A stretch of 64,000 nucleotides of DNA. Origin: Parapedobacter indicus. Its GTDB lineage: Bacteria > Bacteroidota > Bacteroidia > Sphingobacteriales > Sphingobacteriaceae. Under the pieces are notes generated by a model. That model was given only the letters and a program-made list of their open reading frames with translations. It had not been told where the DNA came from and did no database searches. The stretch spans positions 62,001-126,000 of the forward strand of contig NZ_FOQO01000008.1 in assembly GCF_900113765.1 (NCBI RefSeq), in the 5' to 3' direction. A program made the position numbers and the translations under genes. Below, one piece after another: positions 43,040 to 52,140 of this stretch (positions are counted from its first letter, which is position 1; each line of letters begins with the position of its first letter).

Positions 43040-45364
43040 CTAGTCATTAAAATCCAGTTTATACTCAGTACCCGGTGTAATTTCAAAGGTCAGGGGAACA
43101 CTGAAATCAGACAAATACACTTCGTTGATTTCGTCTGTTTTTGTATTGCGGATGCGGTACCCACCTTTTTTCCAGTTTGCAAATTCTTTATGCACGACAG
43201 ACTTCCTTTCGCCATCCGGAAAATGAAATGTATAGGAAAACGGCTCGTCGGAAGTGGGGTATACCGATGCCTCAAATCGGTTTTCACATTCACGTACCAA
43301 TATCCCTTTTCCACCTATGAATACGGGTATTTTATCTAGCGGGAAATCGTAATTCTCCAGGGTTAGCGGTCCTTCGAACCATGCTTTTGTTTCATAATCC
43401 ATCCATCGTCCTGCTGGAAGGTAAACATTCCGCTGCGTTGCCGTAGCATAATCATTTCCATAGAGCGGTGTTGCCAACAGCGATTCGCCCAGCATCCATG
43501 CGTATTGCCTATGCGCTTTACCAGCCAGTTGATAGGTGTTGGCATCGTCAGGGAATGCCACAGGCAATGGCGTCATGACGGAGGGGAAGCCCGTGTAATA
43601 ACTTTCCAGCGCGGCGCTATATAGATAAGCAGCGTAAGCTACATGCCATTGCATTGCTTTTTTAACGGCTTTCTCATAAACCGGGTTCTGCAAATGCCAG
43701 GGGCCGTGTCCCATAGCCATCACCGGACTAACCGCATTGGTCATCGCGTTACGCACGAAATATATCTTCTGATCTTCGGTCAGCGGGTTTTCCAAATATT
43801 TACCTGCTACGATATCGAGGTAAACGGCTGCTGCGCCACTTGCTGCATAATTCAATCCGTTGATCAATGGCCGATCTTGGTCAAAGCCGTACTTCGTATC
43901 TTCCAACCTCAGGATGTCGCCAGCCACGGTGTACGCGCTGTTCCGAGCCATAATGAGGTAATCCCGCTTCATCAATGCTTCGTTAATGGGATTCAATTTG
44001 GCGTCGTTATCGAGTTTCTTCCCATCATACAACATCAGATCTTCCTTGAAACCGTCCACTCCCCATCGATTTGCCCCCTTTACATACCAATCAACCGCCG
44101 CCGGATTCCGGTCATTTAGCAGGAACACGTTACCTTGAGGAAAATTTACGCGATATGTCTCCGGTTTCCCGCTGCTATCGGTTACAAAATAACCGGCATC
44201 CATGCCTTCTTTCACAAATTCCCCATCATTGGTTTCCTCATAATAACCACCGTACTCCGTCGTGCCTTTAAAATTTATCCGCAATCCCAACAGCAGGCTG
44301 ATATCCTTTTTTTTAAAGAAATCTTTGAAAGCGCCGGGATTAGGATATCGGGGATTGGGTAAGCCATCGTTTCTCCCAGCGTCGGCCACGTCATCCCAGA
44401 TTCCGAAGCTCGTAGTCGCCCCTTCGGTTGGATTTCGCCGCTCGCCCTTCCAGAAGCCCGACCCTACAACGGCCCATTTGATGGGGTACCCCCGTCCAAG
44501 GTAGGTATCGATATCTTCTTCAACCGATGACTGATAGGTATTCCACCCCAAGGAACCAAATGCTTCGTAGCCCAGCTGGAAGAACCGGTATTTCGGTTTC
44601 AGACTAGGGTACCCCTCTATCTTCCTTACACGCATGTAGGTCCGATAAATTTGCTTCGGATTGCCCACGAAATAATATACGGTAGCCCGTGTATCTGCCG
44701 CCACTCCGAGCCGATTTTCTTCGCGGGACACCGCCACCCTTTTGGTCCGTTCACTGAATAGCACCTGTGCGAACTCATGCGCCGGAAAAACAGTAAATGT
44801 CGATATAAAACGATGTTCATTATCGCGGTTGCCGAAATCGTCATCCACAAAACCGGTGACATCGGTGTTATCACCAAATCCGCCGTGGTCGCCCAAACCG
44901 TAAGCCGGACTGAGTGCAGCTGTTCGGAAGTCGATTCGATACAGGTCGCCCACCGAAGACGGAGGGGATTCTGGCACCACGGAAATAGCAAAGTAATCGT
45001 CTTCCAATCGAATGGTTACCTGTGCTTCTTGACCCTGTCGATTCGTTAACTTCGCTGTAAGCGAATCACTATCGAGGTGCTGTATACGTACCGATCGTAT
45101 TGCTTCTCCACTTGTGTCGCTAGCACGACAGAACTGCACATTTCCCAACGGATGAGCGGGGATTTTACTTTCTCCACGTTGCACTTCTAATTGGAAGGTA
45201 TTTGTATCAATATGAACCGAATAGTTGGCACGGCTAAGTGCTATAACGTCTTTGTCCTGCTGTGCATTTGCTGCGTTTACCAGAAAACACACCATCATTG
45301 TTGATGCAATCAACCGGAGGTATCGCAGACTGGTATACACTATGTTATCCGTTCGTACTCCCAT
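43040..45364 (-). CDS. Glycoside hydrolase family 31 protein
   Basis: 774 residues, exported (hydrophobic segment ending VNAANAQ). The GH31 barrel begins near residue 250 (FFQLGYEAFGSLGWNTYQ); the family nucleophile Asp lies in WGVDGFKEDLM at about residue 440, and the C-terminal beta domains (YLPAGRWMDYETKAW, PVFIGGKGILV) are typical. Members are alpha-glucosidases, alpha-xylosidases, alpha-galactosidases or sulfoquinovosidases. The region before the nucleophile lacks the usual W-x-D-M-N/E form of alpha-glucosidases, so specificity is open. Six bases after the exported FAD oxidoreductase, with near-overlap to the next gene. Confidence 0.85.
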   Translation of the reverse strand: MGVRTDNIVYTSLRYLRLIASTMMVCFLVNAANAQQDKDVIALSRANYSVHIDTNTFQLEVQRGESKIPAHPLGNVQFCRASDTSGEAIRSVRIQHLDSDSLTAKLTNRQGQEAQVTIRLEDDYFAISVVPESPPSSVGDLYRIDFRTAALSPAYGLGDHGGFGDNTDVTGFVDDDFGNRDNEHRFISTFTVFPAHEFAQVLFSERTKRVAVSREENRLGVAADTRATVYYFVGNPKQIYRTYMRVRKIEGYPSLKPKYRFFQLGYEAFGSLGWNTYQSSVEEDIDTYLGRGYPIKWAVVGSGFWKGERRNPTEGATTSFGIWDDVADAGRNDGLPNPRYPNPGAFKDFFKKKDISLLLGLRINFKGTTEYGGYYEETNDGEFVKEGMDAGYFVTDSSGKPETYRVNFPQGNVFLLNDRNPAAVDWYVKGANRWGVDGFKEDLMLYDGKKLDNDAKLNPINEALMKRDYLIMARNSAYTVAGDILRLEDTKYGFDQDRPLINGLNYAASGAAAVYLDIVAGKYLENPLTEDQKIYFVRNAMTNAVSPVMAMGHGPWHLQNPVYEKAVKKAMQWHVAYAAYLYSAALESYYTGFPSVMTPLPVAFPDDANTYQLAGKAHRQYAWMLGESLLATPLYGNDYATATQRNVYLPAGRWMDYETKAWFEGPLTLENYDFPLDKIPVFIGGKGILVRECENRFEASVYPTSDEPFSYTFHFPDGERKSVVHKEFANWKKGGYRIRNTKTDEINEVYLSDFSVPLTFEITPGTEYKLDFND

Positions 45365-45370
45365 TCGCTA

Positions 45371-47173
45371 TCAGTCTCTCACCATATCAAGAAGGTCGTC
45401 TAAATGTCTTTCGTATACTCCTCTGGGGTTGGTTTCATTTTTCTTCGCCACATAAGCCGCCATTCCTACCACTTCCCCCATCATTCCGCAGGTACGCATC
45501 ACGCGAGTGCTGCCAAAGGCAACGTGCGTGGTGCTGATATTCCTTCCAGCCATAAACAAGTTTGGAATGTTTCGGCTATACAGGCAACGGTAGGGTATTG
45601 TATAAGGAGCGACCCGAATGTGCTTTGTACTCGCAAAAAACTCCTCCCCGGGAAAGTAAAGGCTGTTTTCTTTCTGAGGGAAATGCAAGTCTATCGTCCA
45701 CGTCGCGGTCACCGTAGCATCGGGATACATTTTGCCATCCTGTATATCCATTTGAGTTAAAATGTGATCACCCATCAACCTCCTCGATTCCCGTTTCCCA
45801 CCGATGTAAGCTACCCACGCCAATTCTCGCTTGCCATATTTTTCGGCTTTATTGTTCTTAAGGTAAGACCAGTTGCCGTACACTGCGCGGAGGTTATGAT
45901 CCCTGATTTCTTCAGCCTGGGCAATCGTATTCAGATTGCCAAAACCGGTCTCCCACTGCCAATCCGACCGTTCCTCGTCAATATGGTATTCGTCTGAAAA
46001 CGGCAGGGCCCATGGAGTTTGGGGGAAATCCGTCACCGAATCCACGGGTAGCGATGCCCAGAGATTCGAGGTACCTAACGTGAAGTCATCTGTTTTTTCT
46101 GCGGCCAATGATTCGCCCGTTTCAACCTTGCTTTCCCTTCCCATTCGGTAATTGGCTCCCGCCAGATATCCAACGGTACCATCACCTGTGCAATCGGAAA
46201 AGAATGAGCCTGTAAATCGTACTTCTTTATTTGTCCGGATATCTCGCCCAATGACGGCCGAAATGTTCTTGTCCTTCATTTCCACTTGATACACATGGGT
46301 ATTAAGATATAGCGTTATATTTTTCTCATAATTAATGATATCCATTTTCCGTTGGTCGCCATATTGCAGTCCATCGGGATGGCCATTCCCCGGATCTCCA
46401 TTATCCAACTCGCGCACCACTCGCCCTAGTTTGGGGTGGTGGTTCTTATCGATATCGCCTCTGAGGTGTACACGTACTTCCGAACTGTTGTTTCCTCCCA
46501 ACACCGGGCGATCTTGTATAAGCGCCACTTTTAGTCCTAATCTCGCCGCAACAACCGCAGCACAGGTACCCGCGACCCCCCCTCCAACCACAACAAGATC
46601 GAAGTGGCCGGCCTCTTTCCTTGTGCCGTCAAGATCAAGTAAGGTTTTTCTCAAGTTAGACATTCCCACGGAATCCTGTGGCGGTTCGGCTTTCGATGTA
46701 CTAAACAGCAATGCGTCGCAGCGGCCGTTGAACCCGGATAGGTCCTTCAACCGAATCTCTGCATCCACATTGGTAATATCCACTTCACCTCCGTAATACC
46801 ACTTCCATCCGGCGACGCCACTTTCCCCGAAAACGCCTCCCAGCGGTTCGCCGTTTACGATGACCTCAAATCTACCCGGTCCTTTCGGAAACGGCGCCCA
46901 GTCTTTTGTACGCACCCATAGATGATATGTCCCCGTTTTCTCAAAGTGCGCGGTGGTGGTTGCATCTTCCACTGGTCGTCCCATGCCATGGGCCATCAGG
47001 TAAGACGACTGGATAACTGGGAACGATTGCTGGTCGATGACCCATCCCCCGGTATTGTCGAAGGATTCGGCTTCGACCAACAATTGGGTTTGGGCTAGGG
47101 TATGCAGCGACCATGCGGCAAACGAGAAAAGGATCAACAAATACTTAGCAGTAACTCTCCTAGGTAATTTCAT
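45371..47173 (-). CDS. Exported FAD-dependent oxidoreductase with N-terminal carbohydrate-binding-like domain
   Basis: 600 residues. A signal peptide (YLLILFSFAAWSLHTLAQ) is followed by a beta-sandwich (about 30-155: VEAESF, YHLWVRTKDW, GRCDALLFS) that looks like a carbohydrate-binding module. The FAD domain has FDLVVVGGGVAGTCAAVVAA, QDRPVLGGNNSSEVRVHLRG and YRCLYSRNIPNLFMAGRNIS, the same signatures as the cytosolic paralogue at 33688, and ends without the extra C-terminal modules of that protein. FAD enzymes exported beyond the inner membrane normally need Tat or co-factor insertion outside; no twin-Arg signal is seen (the start is KLPRRVTAKYLL, with an RR pair), so Tat export is possible. 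Reaction unknown; probably oxidises a glycan hydroxyl. Confidence 0.75.
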   Translation of the reverse strand: MKLPRRVTAKYLLILFSFAAWSLHTLAQTQLLVEAESFDNTGGWVIDQQSFPVIQSSYLMAHGMGRPVEDATTTAHFEKTGTYHLWVRTKDWAPFPKGPGRFEVIVNGEPLGGVFGESGVAGWKWYYGGEVDITNVDAEIRLKDLSGFNGRCDALLFSTSKAEPPQDSVGMSNLRKTLLDLDGTRKEAGHFDLVVVGGGVAGTCAAVVAARLGLKVALIQDRPVLGGNNSSEVRVHLRGDIDKNHHPKLGRVVRELDNGDPGNGHPDGLQYGDQRKMDIINYEKNITLYLNTHVYQVEMKDKNISAVIGRDIRTNKEVRFTGSFFSDCTGDGTVGYLAGANYRMGRESKVETGESLAAEKTDDFTLGTSNLWASLPVDSVTDFPQTPWALPFSDEYHIDEERSDWQWETGFGNLNTIAQAEEIRDHNLRAVYGNWSYLKNNKAEKYGKRELAWVAYIGGKRESRRLMGDHILTQMDIQDGKMYPDATVTATWTIDLHFPQKENSLYFPGEEFFASTKHIRVAPYTIPYRCLYSRNIPNLFMAGRNISTTHVAFGSTRVMRTCGMMGEVVGMAAYVAKKNETNPRGVYERHLDDLLDMVRD

Positions 47174-47304
47174 ACTTCTTTTTTATAAATCTTAGCGGGT
47201 ATTCATCTTTATAAGCCGATGTGAACTCCTGCCTTCCAATACACGCGTACCGTGTTCTCATAAGCAGGCCAACGGTCGGGTAAGCCGATGAGATCCGTAT
47301 AAGC

Positions 47305-47350
47305 TCTGCAACGGCTGCTATCGTATGTACGCGGTAGCAGCCGTTGCAGA
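47305..47350 (-). promoter_or_regulatory. Strong hairpin between susD and the downstream PUL genes
   Basis: Perfect 16-bp stem, TCTGCAACGGCTGCTA with its inverse complement, 14-base loop. It lies 28 bases after the SusD stop in the minus-strand transcript. No T-run follows, so it is not a standard terminator; an mRNA-stabilising or processing hairpin that lets susC/susD outstrip the enzymes is more likely. Confidence 0.65.
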
Positions 47351-47378
47351 CCCGTTGCGATTTACGCAGGTAATCCCA

Positions 47379-48872
47379 TCAATTCCAATCAGGGTTTTGC
47401 GTCAATTCCGGATTGGCATTGATTTCATCCTGCGGGATAGGAAAATACCTATTTTTCGGCTGGACATTCCGCTCCGGATACACATCGTTTACGGCGTTGG
47501 GAATAACTTCTAGAAATTTCCCAGTCCGAGTGAGGTCGTACCATCGGTCGCCCTCGGCAAAAAATTCCCATGCCCGCTCTTGGATTACGGCATCGATGAA
47601 ATCCGTTTCGCTTAATCCGGCCGCTAAATCCTCAAGACCGGCTCTATCGCGTATGCTATTCACATATCCATAAGCCTTGGTGCTGGGCCCGTTCAAGTGA
47701 GCCTCCGCTTCAGCAGCGATTAAGTATATATCGGCCAGTCTGAAAATCGGGATATTGCGTGTCGAACTTGTGGTGGAAACCGGATCCTGGTATTTTTTTA
47801 TCAACACACCTTCTTCCGTGATCGGAGTAATTTGTCGTTGCGGCACCCACTCCCCTGCCTTGTTCAGGTAGGTCGTATCGAGCAACATTCGCCTTTCGTC
47901 GCCTTCTTCAAAGGACATAAAAAAGTCCATATAAGCAAACATGGAACCATAGGTAGTACGTCCATATTCGACCCCGCCACTTCCCGACGGTCCAGTAAGA
48001 CCTACCATCTGATGTCCGTTCCCCGGCGATATAGGATCCACCTCATAGGCCCACATCATTTCCCTACGGGCGTCCTCTTCGTTATCATGGCGAAAGAGAT
48101 CCACCACATTATCCAATAATGCATAAGTTTGCGAATTCAATACGGATTCCGCCTTTTCTAATGCCACCGCCCAATCTTCGTTGTATAGTGCAGCCTTTGC
48201 GTACAACGCATTTACAGCCTCCCTTGAAGGCCTTCCGGGTTCTACTGCCGGAAAAGAAGGTAACCCCGAATCATATGCGATATCCAAATCGCTATAAATT
48301 TGCTGATATACCTCGTTTAATGGGCTCTTCGGCGTATAGGCTTCCTCTTCTTTTGTGCTTGGGGTTGTTCTCACCGGAATTTCGCCGAAATTCTTAGTAA
48401 GCATCCAATGGTAAAATGCCCGTAAGAAATGTGCTTCACCTATAATCTGCTTTTTGCGAGTCTCATCCATATCCGCTTCAGGTACCTTTGCGATGATCCA
48501 ATTGGCTCGTTCGATACCTTCATAACACGCTGTCCATATCCGTTCCGGAGATTCCATAATTCTTCCTTGGCTGCGCTGCGTGGTATAGGTAGGTTCTACA
48601 GTGAAAAGCGTCAGCGTATTACGGCCCACCACGGCTCGTGGATAGGTTTGGTCGTCGCTGAAATCTGGAACCAACAGGGCTGCCGGACCGCTGTAAAGCG
48701 CACTCATCGCACCATATGCCGACACCAATGCCTTTTCGGCATCGGAAGCCGTTTTATAATAAGATTCCGAAAAAATGGATGAGTAAACCGTTTCATCCAG
48801 TTTGCAAGCCATCATTCCTGAAGTCATAAACAGGAAAATTACTGCTTTGTATAATATGTTACGCATTTTCAT
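47379..48872 (-). CDS. SusD/RagB-family glycan-binding lipoprotein
   Basis: 497-residue outer-membrane lipoprotein (signal AVIFLFMTSGMMAC, lipobox Cys in MMACKLDE). The helical TPR-like core and the terminal signature (SLNPAA-type region, ERAWEFFAEGDRWYDLTRTGKF, PIPQDEINANPELTQNPDWN) are standard for SusD. It caps the SusC transporter upstream and delivers oligosaccharides to it. The C-terminal NPELTQNPDWN ending is very typical of Sphingobacteriales. Part of the same transcript as susC (26 bases apart). Confidence 0.95.
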   Translation of the reverse strand: MKMRNILYKAVIFLFMTSGMMACKLDETVYSSIFSESYYKTASDAEKALVSAYGAMSALYSGPAALLVPDFSDDQTYPRAVVGRNTLTLFTVEPTYTTQRSQGRIMESPERIWTACYEGIERANWIIAKVPEADMDETRKKQIIGEAHFLRAFYHWMLTKNFGEIPVRTTPSTKEEEAYTPKSPLNEVYQQIYSDLDIAYDSGLPSFPAVEPGRPSREAVNALYAKAALYNEDWAVALEKAESVLNSQTYALLDNVVDLFRHDNEEDARREMMWAYEVDPISPGNGHQMVGLTGPSGSGGVEYGRTTYGSMFAYMDFFMSFEEGDERRMLLDTTYLNKAGEWVPQRQITPITEEGVLIKKYQDPVSTTSSTRNIPIFRLADIYLIAAEAEAHLNGPSTKAYGYVNSIRDRAGLEDLAAGLSETDFIDAVIQERAWEFFAEGDRWYDLTRTGKFLEVIPNAVNDVYPERNVQPKNRYFPIPQDEINANPELTQNPDWN

Positions 48873-48898
48873 TACTTTCTATTTTTGTAACTTGAGGA

Positions 48899-51800
48899 TT
48901 AGAAACTAACTTGTATACCTCCCAGTATTGACTTCGCCTGTGGATAGACGAGGTTGTCAATTCCAATCTGAGTGTTCGACCCGGCATAGGTATTCACTTC
49001 TGGATCGAACCCGGTATATTTCGTAAACGTGAAGAGGTTATTAGCACTCACGTACACCCGGATGCGATTAAGCTTTCCCAAGGAATTGAACGTGTAGCCC
49101 AGGTTAATATTCCTTACTCGGAGGTACGATCCATCTTCCATGGCATAGTTTGTTATCGGCAACCGGCCAGCCACAAATGGACTAACATACTGTTCACTGG
49201 GATTTTCCGGCGTCCACCGATTAACGACTCCTTTTAGCTGGTTTCGTTGTCCAAGCGGATTTTCAAACGACAACCTGCTGATGTTATAAATATCGTTGCC
49301 ATAGCTGCCCGACAGGAAAATGCTTAAATCAACATTTTTATAATTCAGGTTAGTCGAAAAGCCGAAGATAAATTGAGGATTTGGGTTCCCTGTGATGATC
49401 TGATCATCCGCATCGATGGCGTCATCCCCATTGATGTCTCTAACCTTATGCCCGCCTAAACGCCCGTCATAGCCCGGAATGATCGTTTCGCCGGTTTGGT
49501 TGATGCCATCAAACACGTAGGTTTTGAAAAGCCCTAATGGCTCACCTACCTTCAATATGGTATAATTCGTAATAAAGCGCTCGTCAGTAGTGCCCCCATC
49601 CAAATCAATCACTTTATTTCTATTGGCTGTTACGTTTGCGGTAACGGTCCACTGTAAATCTGAATCCAGGATAACAGCATTCGTTGCCACTTCAAAGCCT
49701 TTGTTTTCGAGCGAAGCATAATTTCCGGTAATGGTGCTATATCCCGAAGAAAAGGGCAGTGATTTGACGTAGAGCAGGTCGTCGGTACGCTTATGATAAT
49801 AATCAGCCACGATAGACCACCTATTATTGAACAAGCTGACATCAAGCCCCACGTTCGTCTGCGTCGATTTCTCCCACCGCAAATTCGGGTTAGCGATGCC
49901 TGTAGGTGCAATACCGGTATCCCAGCTATGGTTAAAATTATAGCCACCACTTGCGGCGACCATGGCCAGCGACTGGTAGGGCGAAAGACCTGCGGCGTTG
50001 CCTGTCGTACCGTAGCTTGCCCGCAGCTTCAGGTCGCTCAACTGACGTATTCCCTGGAAAAACGGCTCCTCGATTAGCCGGTACGCTGCGGAAACCGCAG
50101 GGAAGAATCCATATTTCTTATTGGCCCCAAATTTAGTCAGTCCATCGATACGTCCGGTAATGTCGAGGAAGAACTTATCCCGGTATCCGTAATTGATACG
50201 GGCCATGTAGGAATCCAATCGCTGCGAGGTCCGGTCGCTCGATACTTGACTATTCAGGGCTAACTGCAAGGCTTCATTCGTCGTAGCATCGTTTGGAAAA
50301 CCAGTCGCCGACAAAAAATTACGTTTGTATGCTTCGGATTGGGTAGCAAATAGTCCGGTCAATTTCAGTGAATGATTTTCAGCGAGTCGAGTTGAATACG
50401 TAATCAAACTTTCGTGCAAGAGATTCAGAAAATCACGGTTGTCTTTCGATCCGGATCCCGAATTTTCGCCGATGTCCTGCTGGGCAATGATGGATAAAGG
50501 CGAATAACTATCATACAATCGGTCGTCTATATCGACATTAAAAGATGCCCGATACACCAACCCCGGCATGACTTCAAATTCTCCATACACATTTGCCAGT
50601 GTTCGCTTAATCGCCCGTTGTTGTAGAATTTCTGTGAAATTCAGTGGGTTGATCACCTCGCGGTACCTTCCACCGTGTTGCTCTGCAAATGGATAAACGC
50701 CTCCACCTTCACGGTACGGCTCCAAGGTCGGCGGTGCACCGATGGCGGCACCCAATACACTTCCGGTTACCACTGCCGCGTTGCCTAGGTTATCGGAGCC
50801 GGCGTTAATTCCTTGATTGATTGAATAGCTTCCTAAAATACTACTCCCCAATTTGATTCGATCGTTGATTCGGTGGTCAACATTCAATCGGTACGAATAC
50901 CGTTCGAATCCCGAATTCACAATAATGCCATCTTGGTCGAAATAATTCAGTGATAGCGCCAATTGTGTTTTTTCATTCCCGCCATTCACCGTAAGCTGGT
51001 GGTTTTGGATCGATGCTTCCCGGAAAATAATGTCCTGCCAATTAATCCCTTCACCCAAGGAGGCGGGGTTTTCATAGACAGTTGTTTTATACACCTCGTT
51101 TTCCAATTGCGCAAATTCGGCGGCATTCAACACATCGAGGGTTTTTGACACGTTCTGTACACCGACGTAGCTCTCAAAGTCAACCCGTGTTGCCCCCGAC
51201 TTCCCTCGTTTTGTGGTAATCAGCACTACGCCATTTGCTGCCCGTGCACCGTAGATAGCGGCAGCTGACGCGTCTTTGAGCACTTCCACGGATTCGATAT
51301 CATTTGGGTTAATGGTTGACAACGGACTTACGTCATTTATTCCACCACTATTTGATATTTGAATCCCATCAACTACATATAGCGGTTCAGAACTTCCGTT
51401 AATCGAATTGGTACCGCGAATACGAACACTAATATTTCCGCCAGGCGCGCCTGAATTCTGGTTGATTTGTACACCAGCCACCCGAGCTTGCAATCCCTGC
51501 GCCACGTTTGTTACCGGCATTTGGGTCAATTCCGCAGCCTTTACCGATGCAATGGAACCCGTTGTTTCGATTTTCCGCTGTGTACCGTACCCCACCACGA
51601 CCACCTCGTCCAAGCCCGTCGTCTCGGCTTCAAGGCTAACATTGATTAGGTTACGATCACCAATGACCTCTTCCAGCGTAGCATAGCCCAACAGTGAAAA
51701 AGAGATCCGTTTAGCGCCGGATAGCACCGTAAGCTGATACCGACCGTTTGCATCAGTTTGGGTCTGTTGATCGGTTTGGGGAACAACTATTGTCACGTTG

Positions 51801-51913
51801 GGCAGCGGGGTGCCATCCCCACCGTCGGTGACTGTTCCTGTGATTGTTTGCTGTGCACTCGCAATCGTTGCCCATGCGCAAAAACAGCCTAATAAAAAAT
51901 AAAATTTATGCAT
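48899..51913 (-). CDS. SusC/RagA-family TonB-dependent transporter
   Basis: 1004-residue outer-membrane barrel importing oligosaccharides with TonB energy. After the signal peptide (LLGCFCAWATIASAQQ) come a carboxypeptidase-D-like domain (about 22-100, ITGTVTDGGDGTPLPNVTI), the TonB box region EVVVVGYGTQRK, the plug (GVQINQNSGAPGGNISVRIRG, EVLKDASAAAIYG) and a barrel ending in VSF. No STN/secretin domain and no adjacent FecR/ECF pair, so it is not controlled by a trans-envelope anti-sigma. The neighbouring GntR-type regulator is the likely switch. First gene of the operon. Confidence 0.95.
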   Translation of the reverse strand: MHKFYFLLGCFCAWATIASAQQTITGTVTDGGDGTPLPNVTIVVPQTDQQTQTDANGRYQLTVLSGAKRISFSLLGYATLEEVIGDRNLINVSLEAETTGLDEVVVVGYGTQRKIETTGSIASVKAAELTQMPVTNVAQGLQARVAGVQINQNSGAPGGNISVRIRGTNSINGSSEPLYVVDGIQISNSGGINDVSPLSTINPNDIESVEVLKDASAAAIYGARAANGVVLITTKRGKSGATRVDFESYVGVQNVSKTLDVLNAAEFAQLENEVYKTTVYENPASLGEGINWQDIIFREASIQNHQLTVNGGNEKTQLALSLNYFDQDGIIVNSGFERYSYRLNVDHRINDRIKLGSSILGSYSINQGINAGSDNLGNAAVVTGSVLGAAIGAPPTLEPYREGGGVYPFAEQHGGRYREVINPLNFTEILQQRAIKRTLANVYGEFEVMPGLVYRASFNVDIDDRLYDSYSPLSIIAQQDIGENSGSGSKDNRDFLNLLHESLITYSTRLAENHSLKLTGLFATQSEAYKRNFLSATGFPNDATTNEALQLALNSQVSSDRTSQRLDSYMARINYGYRDKFFLDITGRIDGLTKFGANKKYGFFPAVSAAYRLIEEPFFQGIRQLSDLKLRASYGTTGNAAGLSPYQSLAMVAASGGYNFNHSWDTGIAPTGIANPNLRWEKSTQTNVGLDVSLFNNRWSIVADYYHKRTDDLLYVKSLPFSSGYSTITGNYASLENKGFEVATNAVILDSDLQWTVTANVTANRNKVIDLDGGTTDERFITNYTILKVGEPLGLFKTYVFDGINQTGETIIPGYDGRLGGHKVRDINGDDAIDADDQIITGNPNPQFIFGFSTNLNYKNVDLSIFLSGSYGNDIYNISRLSFENPLGQRNQLKGVVNRWTPENPSEQYVSPFVAGRLPITNYAMEDGSYLRVRNINLGYTFNSLGKLNRIRVYVSANNLFTFTKYTGFDPEVNTYAGSNTQIGIDNLVYPQAKSILGGIQVSF

Positions 51914-51951
51914 AATGATTAAAATTGGTTAACACTCTTTTATTAACAATC

Positions 51952-51971
51952 TGGTCTGGTATGGTCTGGTA
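51952..51971. promoter_or_regulatory. Tandem TGGTCTGGTA operator candidate at the susC start
   Basis: TGGTCTGGTA twice in perfect tandem (51952-51961, 51962-51971), followed by CC to make GGTACC. It sits just downstream of the proposed susC start point, where a bound repressor would block RNA polymerase. A related site is at 52090-52107. Confidence 0.6.
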
Positions 51972-51984
51972 CCAAATCCTACTG

Positions 51985-52017
51985 CAAGTATAAGAGATTT
52001 CAGGAACATCATCCAAA
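51985..52017 (-). promoter_or_regulatory. Candidate promoter of the susC-led PUL operon
   Basis: On the minus strand: TTTG (52014-52017), 21-base spacer, TATACTTG (51985-51992; one mismatch to TAnnTTTG). The predicted start near 51978 puts the tandem TGGTCTGGTA site at the beginning of the transcript. Confidence 0.45.
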
Positions 52018-52089
52018 TTTTATTTCAACAAAATCCAACTTATAATTGATAATCAACCACATAGGCCCAAAATAGGAAATAACTTCTTC

Positions 52090-52107
52090 TGGTTTGGTTT
52101 GGTAGTG
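52090..52107. promoter_or_regulatory. TGGTTTGGTTTGGTAGTGG operator candidate at the regulator promoter
   Basis: A triple TGGTTT-type sequence in the same orientation as the susC-side site. It overlaps the -33 TTTG (52093-52096) of the regulator promoter. Autoregulation of the regulator at 52141 is inferred. Confidence 0.5.
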
Positions 52108-52124
52108 GCATTTAGTTATTTTTG
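52093..52124 (+). promoter_or_regulatory. Promoter of the PUL regulator
   Basis: TTTG (52093-52096), 20-base spacer, TATTTTTG (52117-52124); predicted start about 52131, ten bases before the ATG. Confidence 0.6.
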
Positions 52125-52140
52125 CCCCGCATAAATTAAA

